From Halomonas sp. CH40 (lineage in GTDB: Bacteria; Pseudomonadota; Gammaproteobacteria; Pseudomonadales; Halomonadaceae), in contig CP112982.1 in NCBI GenBank assembly GCA_041875495.1, forward strand, positions 3,286,001 to 3,350,000: a stretch of 64,000 nt of DNA, read 5' to 3'. Positions 35,798-45,852 of the stretch are shown piece after piece. Made by a program: the position numbers and the translations under genes. The number at the start of each line of letters is the position of its first letter. Position 1 is the stretch's first letter. The notes beneath the pieces were generated by a model. The model had not been told where the DNA came from, searched no databases, and saw only the letters and a list, made by a program, of their open reading frames with translations.

Positions 35798-37369
35798 TTA
35801 GGTGCTGGCACCTGAAATGTCGGCGTTGTCACCGGCGTCGGCGCTGTCCAGCAGCGCCTGCTGTTCATCGTGGCTCATCAGGGCATCGATATTCAGCAGC
35901 TGGATCAGCTGGTTGTCCGGCGTGCGCACGACCTCGCCCAACAGCCGCTGCTGGGCTGCGGAAAGGCGCGGTGCCGGTTCGATAGTGTGGCGCTGCAAGC
36001 GGCGCACTTCGCTGACGGTATCGACCACAAAGCCGGTGGTCACGCCATCAAGATTAAGCACCAGGATGCGCTGACGCTCATTATTGGTGATCCGCGACAG
36101 GCCAAAACGGGCGCGCATATCCACTACAGGCAGCACGCTACCGCGCAGATTGATCATCCCTTCGATAAAGTCCGGGCTCTTCGGCACATGATAGAAACGC
36201 TCGGGCAGGCGGGTGATTTCCTGTACCTGTTCAATCGAAATGCCGTATTGCTGATCGTTCAGGGTGAAGACCACCAGTTGGCACTCATCGGAAATTTCAT
36301 CGACAGCAGATTCTTCTGACATGACATCCTGCTCCTGGTGTGAGTTCGACGGATCCTGGCGATTGTCCAGCGCCAGGGCGCCCGCGTCGGCGAATAACGG
36401 GTCGGTTGCCAGCAGGCTAAGCAGCCTCTGCCCTTCATCCAGACGACAGATGGCGGCGACATCCTGCATATCAGGGTCACGGGCCAGCACCTCGGGCACC
36501 GGCTCCAGGCGTTTTTCTTCCAGGCGAACCACTTCCTTGACCTGATCGACGGCCAGCGCCAGGCGCACACTGCCACGCCGCAGAACAACCACTACCTGGT
36601 CGCTGGCAACCTCAATCTGCGCCAGCGCCAACAGGGTGCGCAGCGAAAACAGCGGGAATGTCTTGCCACGCCGCGACATCAGCCCCAGCACATGCGGCGG
36701 CGCCTTGGGCGTGTGGCTAATCTGCTCGGGGTAACGCAGCACTTCCTGAACATCGCCAAGGCGGAAGGCATACTCCTGGCCATCAACCTCAATGCTGACC
36801 AGCTGGGTCAACTCTTCACTCTCGCCGTTGGCGGCCAGCGCCTGATTGGCCGCGCTGCCCACACTGGCCAGGGCGCCCGCCACGCTGCTGTCATCGCCGC
36901 TGAATTCGCGCGCCATCAGCGCTTCCAGGTCAAGCAGCTGCAAAAGGCTCTGCTGCTCGCCTTCCAGGCGGTAGATACCGGTCAGCAGTTCAGTGTCCAC
37001 ACTGCCAATATCGGCCGCCGCTTCAATGCGCTGGCTGTCCAGCGTCAGCACCCGGTCAACGTGATCCACCACCATGCCCACGCTCTGGCCCATGTCCAAC
37101 AGCAGCACGCGGCTGGCGTCGTCGATCTCAGTGCGCCCCATGCCCAGCAGCGCACGCAGATCAATAATCGGCGAAACGCTGCCCCTAAGCCCGGCCAACC
37201 CCAGCAGCGACGGGGGAGTTAACGGCACCTCAACCGGCGTCTGATAGCGCATGATCTCCAGCACCTGGGACATAGGCAGCGCGAAAAGCTCGTCTCCCAA
37301 TGCAAAACTGACGACCTGCACCAGAGCATCTTCCGCGCTGGAAGCGTCTTGTTGCGGTATTGCAGCCAT
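35798..37369 (-). CDS. Triple CheW-domain coupling protein
   Basis: 523 aa made of three consecutive CheW domains, about 15-160, 190-335 and 360-510. Each has the signature opening and loop: 'VVSFALGDELFALPMSQVLE', 'LVSIEVDGQEYAFRLGDVQE' and 'LVVFTLNDQQYGISIEQVQE', with 'GLAGLRGSVSPIIDLRALLG', 'GLMSRRGKTFPLFSLRTLL' and 'GMINLRGSVLPVVDMRARFG'. CheW links receptors to CheA. No separate single-domain cheW exists in the cluster, so this protein must do all coupling. The Ala/Ser-rich linkers suggest flexible beads on a string. GGAGG precedes the ATG. Confidence 0.95.
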   Translation of the reverse strand: MAAIPQQDASSAEDALVQVVSFALGDELFALPMSQVLEIMRYQTPVEVPLTPPSLLGLAGLRGSVSPIIDLRALLGMGRTEIDDASRVLLLDMGQSVGMVVDHVDRVLTLDSQRIEAAADIGSVDTELLTGIYRLEGEQQSLLQLLDLEALMAREFSGDDSSVAGALASVGSAANQALAANGESEELTQLVSIEVDGQEYAFRLGDVQEVLRYPEQISHTPKAPPHVLGLMSRRGKTFPLFSLRTLLALAQIEVASDQVVVVLRRGSVRLALAVDQVKEVVRLEEKRLEPVPEVLARDPDMQDVAAICRLDEGQRLLSLLATDPLFADAGALALDNRQDPSNSHQEQDVMSEESAVDEISDECQLVVFTLNDQQYGISIEQVQEITRLPERFYHVPKSPDFIEGMINLRGSVLPVVDMRARFGLSRITNNERQRILVLNLDGVTTGFVVDTVSEVRRLQRHTIEPAPRLSAAQQRLLGEVVRTPDNQLIQLLNIDALMSHDEQQALLDSADAGDNADISGAST

Positions 37370-37395
37370 ACTCTGCCCTCCTGTCGGCGCGGCGA

Positions 37396-39306
37396 TCAGT
37401 TGCTCTGCATCTCATCGGCGATGGAGGCAATTTCCTCAACTGATGCAGCCAGTTCTTCAATGCCCTGGCTTTGCTGGTCAGCAGCGGTCGATGCTTCACG
37501 CACACTTGAAGCGGACTGCTCCGCGGCAGTGGCAATCTGCTCCATGCCTTTTTTGCTTTGAGTCACTGCGACGATAATCTCGCTGCCGGTTTCATCCACG
37601 CGGGTGGCGGCATCCTGCAGTTCGCGGCGCAGTTTGCCCAGCGCATCAATATCGTTGAGCACCTGTTCAGTCCGCGCCACGTCGGCTTCCACGGTAGCCA
37701 GCGAAGCGTCCAGGTCACTGGCAACCGCGTCGGCCTGGTCCTGAATACGGCGCACCAGATCCTGCACCTGTTCAACATTGGTAGAGGCGTCATCAGCAAG
37801 GTTCTGGATATCTCCGGACACCACCGCAAAGCCCTTGCCGTATTCCCCGGCACGGGCGGCTTCCACCGCGCCGTTCACCGCCAGCATGCCGGTCTTGATG
37901 GCAATATTGGCGATGGCATTGGCAATCTTGTCGATCTGGCGGTTGAGGCGCTGCACATCGCGCACGTTTTCCAGGTTGCGCCGCGACGCGGCCAGGTCGT
38001 CGCGGATCGCTTCAAACATGGTGTTGACGTTGGTCTGGTTCTCGTCAAGCTGCTCGCTGATCGCGGTGATGCTGGTAGACGCCTGATTGGCGCGCTTATC
38101 GCTGACCTTGACCGCCTCTTCAATCTGGCTGATCGCTGCCAGGCCCTGCTCTGCCGCTGAGGCGCCCTGCTCGGCACCGGCCAGAATTTCCTTCAACGCG
38201 GTTCCCACTTCCCGGGCGCCGCGGTTGAGCTCTTCAATCGAAGCGGACAGTTCTTCTGCGGTTGAGGCGACGTTCTCGGCGCTCTTGGCCACATCGGTGC
38301 TGCCACGCAGTTCATCAGCCACTTCTTCAAGCTCGGTCGCCGCTTCTTCAGCACCGTGCAGCGCCCGGCCCTGTTCAGACAGCGAGTTCACCACTTCTTC
38401 GGCAGCGGCGGCCTGCTGATCAGACGCTGAGGCCACGCTTTCAGACCCCTGCTCAAGGTCGTCCACTGCGCGGCTGACTTCCTCAACGCTTTCATTGACA
38501 TCCCGGGCGCCGCGATTGACGTTGCGGATTTCCTTGAGAATGTCGTCGAAGCCTTTCTCAATGACGTCGCCGTTTTTAATCTGCTCTTTAGCTGAGGCTG
38601 CTGAATGCTTGACGGCACTGCCTGCCGCGTCGCTCTTCTCGCGAATCTTGTTGACCAGATCGGTGATTTCGGTGGCGCTACGCTCAGCGCCTTCTGCCAG
38701 GGTACGCACCGTATCGGCGACGACCGCAAAGCCCTTGCCGTGACGCCCGGCACGCCCTGCCTCGATAGCCGCATTGAGCGCCAGCAGGTTGGTCTGGTCA
38801 GCAATCCGCATGACCTGGCGCGCAGCTTCATTGATCTCACCGGCCTGCTCTTCCAGGCGTTCCATCAATCCCTGAGAGCTTTCCTGACGCTTTGCAGTGG
38901 CACGCAGGCTTTCCACCAGCGAGAGAATTTTCTCACCGGCTTCATCAGCGCGCTGATTGGCCTGTTCGGCCAGTTTGCGCGCCGAGACCGCTGCTTCGGA
39001 TTGCATTTTGACCTGTTGGGCAATACTGCGTACCGCGGCCAGGCTTTCCTGGCTCGCCGATGACCCCTGTTCCGCACCGGAGGCAATTTCCTGCACCGCT
39101 TCACTCAGCTGATCCCGCGCCCGGCCGGATTCCGTAATACCCGCCGCCAGCTGCTGGGCGGCACTGGCCACACGCTCGGCAGACTGTTGCTGCTTAGCCA
39201 GCGTGCGGGCACGCCGACGGTGCTGCTCTGTCGCCCGGGAGGCGTCATTCTCTTGGGGAAGGGACGTAGAAGACGTGCGGGTCGTCATACTCTTTTTCAG
39301 GGCCAT
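37396..39306 (-). CDS. Cytoplasmic methyl-accepting chemotaxis protein with two signalling tips
   Basis: 636 aa, no membrane segment and no recognisable sensor domain; nearly all coiled coil. Two MCP hairpin tips are present about 300 residues apart: one near residue 170 ('[20 protein letters not shown]', '[16 protein letters not shown]') and one near 468 ('[20 protein letters not shown]', '[16 protein letters not shown]'). Repeats of '[13 protein letters not shown]'-type and '[13 protein letters not shown]' before each tip indicate internal duplication. The N-terminal 40 residues are basic and Ser/Thr-rich. The ATG at 39306 has AAGGTGG at proper spacing; the one at 39312 is too close to it. 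First gene of the che operon. Confidence 0.93.
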   Translation of the reverse strand: MALKKSMTTRTSSTSLPQENDASRATEQHRRRARTLAKQQQSAERVASAAQQLAAGITESGRARDQLSEAVQEIASGAEQGSSASQESLAAVRSIAQQVKMQSEAAVSARKLAEQANQRADEAGEKILSLVESLRATAKRQESSQGLMERLEEQAGEINEAARQVMRIADQTNLLALNAAIEAGRAGRHGKGFAVVADTVRTLAEGAERSATEITDLVNKIREKSDAAGSAVKHSAASAKEQIKNGDVIEKGFDDILKEIRNVNRGARDVNESVEEVSRAVDDLEQGSESVASASDQQAAAAEEVVNSLSEQGRALHGAEEAATELEEVADELRGSTDVAKSAENVASTAEELSASIEELNRGAREVGTALKEILAGAEQGASAAEQGLAAISQIEEAVKVSDKRANQASTSITAISEQLDENQTNVNTMFEAIRDDLAASRRNLENVRDVQRLNRQIDKIANAIANIAIKTGMLAVNGAVEAARAGEYGKGFAVVSGDIQNLADDASTNVEQVQDLVRRIQDQADAVASDLDASLATVEADVARTEQVLNDIDALGKLRRELQDAATRVDETGSEIIVAVTQSKKGMEQIATAAEQSASSVREASTAADQQSQGIEELAASVEEIASIADEMQSN

Positions 39307-39614
39307 GGGCATGCCACCTTATAGCTATACGATTAGGGCGCTACAAAAGCTCGGACAGAACAGGGTGCACAGCCCAAGCCAAAGCAAAATTCACGTCAGT
39401 TATGGATCAGCGCAACTCATGTCAGCCACTTTTTCAGGACGACTGGATGATGGAAGCGCGCAGTAAAATTATGTTAATTGAGGGGATTGTAAAACAATAT
39501 TTCTGTTGTGAATGTCACGAATTGTCAAAATTGCTCCACGCACATCGTGTCGATGATGCGCTCAGTCAAGGCCACGTACGCCAGCAGGTGGACACACGCC
39601 ATGCACCACCTTGT
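39307..39614 (-). promoter_or_regulatory. Upstream region of the chemosensory operon
   Basis: About 308 bp without a gene. On the minus strand a possible sigma-70 promoter is TTTACA (39493-39488), 16-bp spacer, TAATTT (39471-39466), within an AT-rich patch; it would give a leader of about 150 nt. No flagellar sigma-28 type sequence was seen. No terminator was found after the EAL-HDOD gene, so read-through from upstream signalling genes is possible. Confidence 0.3.
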
Positions 39615-40829
39615 CTAACGCGTCTCACTCAGCAGCGTTTCGGCCCAGGCAACGGCGGCCAGGTAGTCTTCATTCAGCAGGGCGATGATCTTGGCGCTGA
39701 GCTGGCCAAGCTCTCCACGTTCAAAACGCTCCACCAGTAAAAGCAGTTTTCCCAGGCTGCCTTCACGGGTGAGAAGTGCCTGTTTAACCTCGTCTGCCAG
39801 AGGAATCGACCCGATCAGCGACTGCATGCTTTCACCTTCTACCTGCCCAATCAGCGACAGCAGCCCGAGAGTAAAGGCGGTACTCTCGTCAACATCTTTC
39901 AGGCGTTGGGCAACCTGACGACAGACCCCAGCGCGAATCACCACTTGCCTGAGCTGAAGGCTCTGCACCGGGTCGTTGCGCGACAGCGATAGTGCTGCGG
40001 CCATGGAGGTCAAACGCTGGGTGCCAAGCAGCTGGATGGCTTCGCGCAGGCTGCTGATCGGCCGCACCAGGTTGGCATGAGCGGCGGAATTCAGCTGACG
40101 AAACACCAGATTGCATAAATGCGGGTGCTGGGCCAGCAGGCTTTCAAGCCGGGCGTGATCCGGTTCGGTCAGGGCCAGTTCCGCCAGCAACTGCATTTCT
40201 GCCGCGGGGTTGCTGGAGCGCCGACGGTTAAGCGGCTGCACATGGTTGGGCGGTGAAAATACATAGCCCTGAAACAGATCAAAGCCTGCCAGGCGCGCCT
40301 GCTTCAACTGGGCACGGCTTTCCACGAAGGTGGCTATCAGCTGCAAGCCGCTACGGCGGTAGCGGGCTGGCCAATCCTTCGCGTCCTCACGGCGGATATC
40401 AACCTTGAGAAAATCAGCCGCCTGCAGCACCCCATCACCGTCGCTGAGCAGCAAGGTGTCATCAATACAGATGCGATAGCCTTGCGCGCGCAGCGTTTCA
40501 AGACGCGCCAGTATGTCCTGCTCACTCAGCAGATGGAGCGGAATTTCCGCCACCAGGCGCTGAGTGGGCAAAGGCATGATATCCGGGTTGGCAACCCACT
40601 CAGCGGTGGCATTGAAAAACAGGCAGCGCTCACCGACCAGCGCCTGCAGGCCCACTTCGTAGAAGGCCGTGGCACAGGCTCTGGCCGTTGCCAGCAGCGG
40701 GTCGTCAATCCGGACGCTATCTGCCCCCGGAGACGCGCGATATAAAAGCTCATCTGCCACATGGTGAAACTGTCTGTCGCAGATAGGCTGAATCGCTACG
40801 CTGTAACCGGATTCAGCGGTCTTATCCAA
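39615..40829 (-). CDS. Degenerate EAL-HDOD (YuxH-like) signalling protein
   Basis: 404 aa. The N-terminal EAL-like domain has lost catalytic residues (EAL position reads 'DELLYRA', DDFGTG position 'CIDDTLLLSD') but keeps 'FDLFQGYVFSPP'. The C-terminal ~200 residues are an HDOD domain ('SLREAIQLLGTQRLTSMAAA', 'STAFTLGLLSLIGQ'). Such proteins act by protein interaction rather than c-di-GMP hydrolysis. The start is most likely TTG at 40829, preceded by AAGGAGG; another TTG at 40853 lacks a site and no ATG occurs in the first 90 codons. It follows the hybrid kinase at 40956 on the same strand. Confidence 0.88.
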   Translation of the reverse strand: MDKTAESGYSVAIQPICDRQFHHVADELLYRASPGADSVRIDDPLLATARACATAFYEVGLQALVGERCLFFNATAEWVANPDIMPLPTQRLVAEIPLHLLSEQDILARLETLRAQGYRICIDDTLLLSDGDGVLQAADFLKVDIRREDAKDWPARYRRSGLQLIATFVESRAQLKQARLAGFDLFQGYVFSPPNHVQPLNRRRSSNPAAEMQLLAELALTEPDHARLESLLAQHPHLCNLVFRQLNSAAHANLVRPISSLREAIQLLGTQRLTSMAAALSLSRNDPVQSLQLRQVVIRAGVCRQVAQRLKDVDESTAFTLGLLSLIGQVEGESMQSLIGSIPLADEVKQALLTREGSLGKLLLLVERFERGELGQLSAKIIALLNEDYLAAVAWAETLLSETR

Positions 40830-40955
40830 GGCGCCTCCTTGTCGTTTTTCCAATCATCAATCATCGGTGAGGGCTGCATCAGAGTCTCGCAACACCAAGG
40901 GCGAGCCCTTTATACAGTGGCAAACCACCACGGCCCCCCTCGGCTGGGTAGGTAT

Positions 40956-42773
40956 TTACGATCTTGCAACCGTCAGGTAATGGTTAATGGTATTGCGCAG
41001 CTCAGTGACCTTGACGGGTTTGGTGATCACCGCCTGCATCCCCGAATCAAGGCAGCGCAAGGCATCTTCCGGCATGGCGTTGGCGGTCATTGCCAGTATC
41101 GGCAGGGTTTCACCCCGTGCGCGCAGCTGCCGGGTGGCTTCGGTGCCATCCATCACCGGCATCTGCATATCCATCAGTACCAGGTCAAAGTGTTGGATCG
41201 CCAGGATATCGAGCGCTTCCTGGCCGTTCTCCACCACGCTAACGGCGTGGCCAAGCTTGGTGAGCTGCTTGCGCGCCAACATCTGGTTAACCGGGTTATC
41301 TTCCACAACCAGTATGTTGGCACACAGGCTGGGGGCTTCCGGCTCGCTAGGAGCGACAGGCGCCATGGGCTCGGCGGTTTTAAAGGTTAGCTGGAAGGAA
41401 AACCGGCTGCCGCCATTTGGTTTGCTTTGCAGCTCGATATGGCCGCCCATGGCTTCGACCAACTGCTGGCTGATCACCAGCCCCAATCCTGTGCCTTGGC
41501 GGCGCCGGGATAATGAGCTGTCTACCTGTGAAAATGGTTGGAACAACTTGGACTGCTGCTCTTCAGTCATGCCGCAGCCGGTATCGGTAATGCTGAAGAA
41601 AACGCGCAGCTGATCTGCGTGATGCTGGGCAATCACATCCAGCGCCACGCTGCCTTCATCAGTAAACTTGAAAGCGTTGTTGAGCAGGTTCATCAGCACC
41701 TGGCGCAAACGGTCCGGGTCGGCGACAACGACCCCCAGCTCTTCAGGCCGGTCGCAGTAAAACATCACCGAGGTGTTTTCAGCACGCAGCCGGTAGCTGT
41801 AGCAAAGCGTATGCAAACACTTGTCCAACGAGAACGGCCGCGGCGCCAATGCCAGCTTACCAGCGGCAATACGTGAATAATCGAGAATATCGTTGATCAC
41901 GGTAGAAAGCGCTTCAGTGCTGGCGCGCAGGGTGTTCAGGTAGTCGCGGCCTTTCTCAGTGCGTACCACCTCTTCTTCGAGCAGGTCGGTCAGGCCGACA
42001 ATGCCATTCAGCGGCGTGCGCACTTCATGACTGACCACGGCCATGAAATCAGATTTGGCCTGGCTGGCTTTTTCAGCCTGCTGTTTGGCTTTTTTCAGCT
42101 GAGCATTGGTTTCGCTCAGCGCCCGCTGACGCGACTCCAACGATAGCCGCTGATGGCGCAGCTGAAAGAGCAGAATCAAACCCGCCAGCATGGTCAAAGC
42201 CACCAGCACCAGCGATGAACGTATCAGGGTATACAGGGCTTCGCGGTCACGTTGGCGCTGGCCGGCAAAATACAGATTGGTACGTACCGCCAAGGCACCC
42301 GTCGCCTCCTGTATTTCAGCGAACAGTTGATCAAGCGTTTCGCGCTGTGCAGGCAGGGATTCCGGCGTCAGCGCTTGCATCGTTCCATCCACCGCCTTGA
42401 TATCGGCCAGCATGGTATCAATGCTATGCCCGCGCAATTCGACCCTGTGTATCAGCTCGGCCACTTGCCCTCGCTCTATAACCCTCAAGCGGCTGTAGAG
42501 GATATCGTAGGCAAGCGTTAGCTCTGCCAAGGAGTCCGGGGTCGCCTTGAGCAAGGCAATGCGTACATCCTGCAGTTCACGATCAAGCTGATAGGAAGCC
42601 CACAAGGCGTCTTCCAGCAGGCGCTTGTCCGAGGCCTGGTGCTTGTATAGAGCGATACCTCCCAAGGTCATGGAGGCAAGAAAAAGCACGCTGATTCCCA
42701 GTACAGACCAGAATCGCTCGCGAATCATGGAACACAGAAATGTCTTTATACGACCTATATTCATCCAAGCCAT
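40956..42773 (-). CDS. Membrane hybrid histidine kinase
   Basis: 605 aa. Two transmembrane segments (about 22-43 and 187-205) enclose a ~140-residue periplasmic helical sensor. Then a coiled coil, H-box '[20 protein letters not shown]' near residue 250, ATPase boxes '[14 protein letters not shown]', '[13 protein letters not shown]', '[11 protein letters not shown]', and a C-terminal receiver with '[18 protein letters not shown]'. No Hpt domain. The gene starts 26 bp after a secreted molybdopterin-oxidoreductase-like protein, which is a likely periplasmic ligand-binding partner. The ribosome site is weak; ATGs at 42773 and 42764 are both possible. Confidence 0.9.
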   Translation of the reverse strand: MAWMNIGRIKTFLCSMIRERFWSVLGISVLFLASMTLGGIALYKHQASDKRLLEDALWASYQLDRELQDVRIALLKATPDSLAELTLAYDILYSRLRVIERGQVAELIHRVELRGHSIDTMLADIKAVDGTMQALTPESLPAQRETLDQLFAEIQEATGALAVRTNLYFAGQRQRDREALYTLIRSSLVLVALTMLAGLILLFQLRHQRLSLESRQRALSETNAQLKKAKQQAEKASQAKSDFMAVVSHEVRTPLNGIVGLTDLLEEEVVRTEKGRDYLNTLRASTEALSTVINDILDYSRIAAGKLALAPRPFSLDKCLHTLCYSYRLRAENTSVMFYCDRPEELGVVVADPDRLRQVLMNLLNNAFKFTDEGSVALDVIAQHHADQLRVFFSITDTGCGMTEEQQSKLFQPFSQVDSSLSRRRQGTGLGLVISQQLVEAMGGHIELQSKPNGGSRFSFQLTFKTAEPMAPVAPSEPEAPSLCANILVVEDNPVNQMLARKQLTKLGHAVSVVENGQEALDILAIQHFDLVLMDMQMPVMDGTEATRQLRARGETLPILAMTANAMPEDALRCLDSGMQAVITKPVKVTELRNTINHYLTVARS

Positions 42774-42799
42774 TCGGTATTGCCCTCAGCGTGTCAAGT

Positions 42800-43324
42800 T
42801 CAGGGCACCAGCAACCGATTGACCTGCCAGACAGAGCGCGAGTAGATGATTTCCTGGTGCAGGTCAGCGTCACTGTCGAAAGGGTAAATAACAAAGACCG
42901 GACCATGTTCGCGTACGCTCATCGGCTCGCCATTGGCATGGGTGGCCAGAATAACGTCGTATTCATAGAAATCTGCTACCGGAATTTCCGCTTCGTAATC
43001 ATTCAGGGCAATCGCAATCACGCTATCGCCCTGAGCATCAACGGCTTCAAGCACTGACCTTGCCAGCGGGCCACTAAAGGTAATGGTTTCATCATGCCAG
43101 GGTGTTGCCGTCACCGTGGTGTGCATGCCCAGTTCAGAGAACATCGCATGGTCAAACACCGCCCGTTCGCCCTGATTGGTTGCACCGATATCACCGCTGA
43201 CGGTGAGTACCGCCTGGCCGGTGGGCGCCTCCAGCGCGCTACTGGTCGATACCATAGCTGCCCACACGGCAGCGCTATACAGCATGCATAGCGCGGTGCG
43301 CTGGAAAGGCCGTAAAAAAGACAT
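42800..43324 (-). CDS. Secreted molybdopterin-oxidoreductase-like sensor protein
   Basis: 174 aa. A signal peptide is clear ('RTALCMLYSAAVWAAMVSTS', cleavage near 'SSALEA'). The mature part resembles a short oxidoreductase-molybdopterin (SUOX/YedY-type) fold: 'LTVSGDIGATNQGERAVFDH', 'TPWHDETITFSGPLARSVLE', 'GPVFVIYPFDSD'. No cofactor-ligating cysteine is visible where sulfite oxidases have one, so it is probably a binding protein. The ATG at 43324 has GAGGAA; the frame is open upstream to a TTG without support. It directly precedes the membrane hybrid kinase. Confidence 0.72.
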   Translation of the reverse strand: MSFLRPFQRTALCMLYSAAVWAAMVSTSSALEAPTGQAVLTVSGDIGATNQGERAVFDHAMFSELGMHTTVTATPWHDETITFSGPLARSVLEAVDAQGDSVIAIALNDYEAEIPVADFYEYDVILATHANGEPMSVREHGPVFVIYPFDSDADLHQEIIYSRSVWQVNRLLVP

Positions 43325-43349
43325 AGAAGTTTCCTCGTTTGGCACAGTA

Positions 43350-43379
43350 TTTGAAATTGTGTTTGAAATTGCGTTTGAA
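43350..43379. repeat. Three 12-bp direct repeats upstream of the secreted sensor gene
   Basis: TTTGAAATTGTG, TTTGAAATTGCG and TTTGAA... at 43350, 43362 and 43374. The 12-bp period and position about 25-55 bp before the ATG at 43324 allow either an operator or replication slippage. Confidence 0.55.
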
Positions 43380-43505
43380 CATGGCGCTGAAACAGCGTTA
43401 CTGAGGCGTTGATGAAACCACAAAGCAACACTGCTTAACAATTTTCAACGTTTTATCCTACGCGATTTTGAAGGCTGAAATGCAAATTTTTGCAACGTTA
43501 CGCGC

Positions 43506-45797
43506 TCACACCGAGTTCGGACCTGACGACTTTGTATCAGCACTGCGGTGAGAAGATGGTTTGGGGGAGTCAGGGTCCGCAGAAGGCTCGGCCAATGCCA
43601 GGAAATCATCCAGCGTCATGGCGTCAGAGGCAGCCAGCGGCAAGCGTTCTGCCCGTGGTTGATAGACCCGCAGGATCTCACTTTTCAGACGCTGGAAATT
43701 GATCGGCTTGGTGACATAGCCTTGCATACCATCCGCCAGATAACGTTCCTGATCGCCTTTCATGGCGTTGGCCGTCAGGGCAATGATGGGTGTCTGCGGC
43801 AAGTCATTGAGGCGTTCAAACTCACGAATGGCATAGGTCGCCTGCACGCCGTCCATTACCGGCATCATGATATCCATCAGGATAATATCGAAACGGCTGT
43901 CGCGGACTTTTGCCACCGCTTCCTGCCCATTCAGAGCCAGTTCGCACTTTGCGTTGAGTTTATCCAGCAGTTTGAGAGCCAGTTTCTGATTGATCCGATT
44001 GTCTTCCACCAGCAAAACATCCAGTGGCACCTGCGGTTCATGTCCTGCATCCTTTTTCATCGGGGGTAACCCTGCACGGGTCTGGGCATCGCTCTCGGCC
44101 AGCACCTGCTGAAGGTCTCCAAGCGTCAGCGGCTTGGTCAGATACCCTGGGATACCCAACTCCGTGCAGCGCTGGGTATCACCTGCCAGGGCTGAAGAGG
44201 TCGCCAGATACAGGGCTGATGGCGCCACCAGGGATTCATCAAGCAGCTTGGCGGCCAGTTCATAGCCACTCATCCCCGGCATATGTACATCCACCAGTAC
44301 CATGCTGAACGGGCGGTCGTCATCCTGAGCATGGCGCAGGCGGAACAAGGCTTCCGGGCCGCTGCTGCAAAGCTCAAACTCCACACCCAGCGCCTTCATC
44401 ATGGCGCTGAAGACATCACGGTCCACCGGTTCATCTTCCACAAACAGCACCCGGTGGCGCTGCGCATCAAAGGTGGCCTGCATGGCCTTCGCGGGTGGCT
44501 GCGACAGCGTCAAGGGAACATCAAAGGTCACACAGGTGCCCTGCCCCAGCTGGCTGGTGGCAGAAATACTGCCGCCCATCAGCTCCACCAACTGGCGGGT
44601 AATGGCTAACCCAAGGCCGGTGCCTTCAAAACGCCGATTGGCCTTGCTGTCAACCTGTTCAAAGGCTTCAAAGATGCTGTCCACCTGCCCGTCAGGAATG
44701 CCAATGCCGGTATCTGTCACACTGAACGTCAGCCAGGCAAGCTGATCCGGGTGTTCCGCCAGCGCTTGAGGTGTCAGCTTCACATCCAGGCGAACATGGC
44801 CCCTATCAGTAAACTTGAGCGCATTACCCAGCAGATTGTTCAGCACTTGCTGGAAGCGCACCGGGTCTAACCATACGTAGCGCGGCAAGGCGTCGTCGAG
44901 GTGGTAGAACAGCTTGACGTTCTTGACCATGGCTCTGGGTGCCTGCGCTTTAATCACCTGCCCCAAATAGTGGTAGAGATCGGTGCTCTCAAGGCGCAGA
45001 TCCAGCTTGTTGGCTTCGATCTTGGAAATATCCAGCAGCAAGTTGATGATTTCCAATAGATGCTCGGCGCTAACCCGGGCCAGATTCAGGTATTCCTGCT
45101 GCTCTTTTTCCAGTGACGTTTCCAGCACCAGCTCCAGCATGCCCATAACGCCGTTCATCGGCGTGCGGATTTCATGGCTCATGTTGGCCAGAAACTGGCT
45201 TTTGGCCATGTTGGCGGCCCTGGCCTGCTCAATCTGATGCTGCAACTCGCTTTCATACAGGCAGGCACGGGCGGCAACGGCGAGTTTTTCCATCAGCTTG
45301 GCAAGCGACATCAGCAGGCTGTGTGAAAACCCTTCACCTTTGCGATGTAGCAGCAGTACCCCAAATTCCGGCAATGCGAACACGTAGCGCTCGCCCTCCC
45401 CGTTAAGGTTAACAATACGCAGTGGCAGGCTGGCCGAAAAATCAGCCAGTTGCTGGCGGTTTTCAGGCAATTGCAGGCTAGCAATAAACGCTTGATGTTC
45501 AGGGCGCTTATTGAGCGTGCGGGGAATGCATAGCGCATAATTCCAGCTCAGCCGCTCCTGCTCGGCCATGCCCGCCATCAGCCTTTGACCTGGCTCTGGT
45601 GAAGAGGGCGCTGTGAACTGCAGTACACTGGCACTGACACAGTTCAGCGCACGCACCATGGTGCCCACGCTTTGGGTCAGCATGGGCGCAAGGTTCAGGC
45701 TTTGTCCGATCGACAAAGAAATCTCATACAGTAGTTCGGTTTCTGCCAGCTTGTTCACGCCGTTTCCAACCTGTTGTTCTCCACGTGTTGATGCCAT
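43506..45797 (-). CDS. Soluble hybrid histidine kinase with two receivers
   Basis: 763 aa. N-terminal GAF-like domain (about 15-175; '[20 protein letters not shown]'), H-box '[20 protein letters not shown]' near 210, ATPase boxes '[14 protein letters not shown]', '[20 protein letters not shown]', '[11 protein letters not shown]'. First receiver ('[14 protein letters not shown]', Asp in '[16 protein letters not shown]'), second receiver ('[19 protein letters not shown]', Asp in '[17 protein letters not shown]'). The C-terminal tail is Ser/Pro/Asp-rich. The ATG at 45797 has GGGAG; an open frame to 45920 has none. It follows the FIST-domain gene by 55 bp; FIST proteins commonly provide ligand input to such kinases. 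No Hpt of its own. Confidence 0.92.
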   Translation of the reverse strand: MASTRGEQQVGNGVNKLAETELLYEISLSIGQSLNLAPMLTQSVGTMVRALNCVSASVLQFTAPSSPEPGQRLMAGMAEQERLSWNYALCIPRTLNKRPEHQAFIASLQLPENRQQLADFSASLPLRIVNLNGEGERYVFALPEFGVLLLHRKGEGFSHSLLMSLAKLMEKLAVAARACLYESELQHQIEQARAANMAKSQFLANMSHEIRTPMNGVMGMLELVLETSLEKEQQEYLNLARVSAEHLLEIINLLLDISKIEANKLDLRLESTDLYHYLGQVIKAQAPRAMVKNVKLFYHLDDALPRYVWLDPVRFQQVLNNLLGNALKFTDRGHVRLDVKLTPQALAEHPDQLAWLTFSVTDTGIGIPDGQVDSIFEAFEQVDSKANRRFEGTGLGLAITRQLVELMGGSISATSQLGQGTCVTFDVPLTLSQPPAKAMQATFDAQRHRVLFVEDEPVDRDVFSAMMKALGVEFELCSSGPEALFRLRHAQDDDRPFSMVLVDVHMPGMSGYELAAKLLDESLVAPSALYLATSSALAGDTQRCTELGIPGYLTKPLTLGDLQQVLAESDAQTRAGLPPMKKDAGHEPQVPLDVLLVEDNRINQKLALKLLDKLNAKCELALNGQEAVAKVRDSRFDIILMDIMMPVMDGVQATYAIREFERLNDLPQTPIIALTANAMKGDQERYLADGMQGYVTKPINFQRLKSEILRVYQPRAERLPLAASDAMTLDDFLALAEPSADPDSPKPSSHRSADTKSSGPNSV

Positions 45798-45852
45798 ACC
45801 TGCTGGCTCCCGGCAGTACCTAGCCGTTCTGACGGCACCCCTGAGCGAATGA

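Noticed and set aside
21796..39306. Wsp or Pil-Chp chemosensory system
   Set aside because: No WspR-type GGDEF response regulator, and no pilGHIJ-like genes or pilus genes; CheA has a single Hpt and no C-terminal receiver.
43325..43441. N-terminal extension of the secreted sensor protein encoded by the 12-bp repeats
   Set aside because: The upstream frame begins only at a TTG without ribosome site; the ATG at 43324 has GAGGAA and starts a proper signal peptide.
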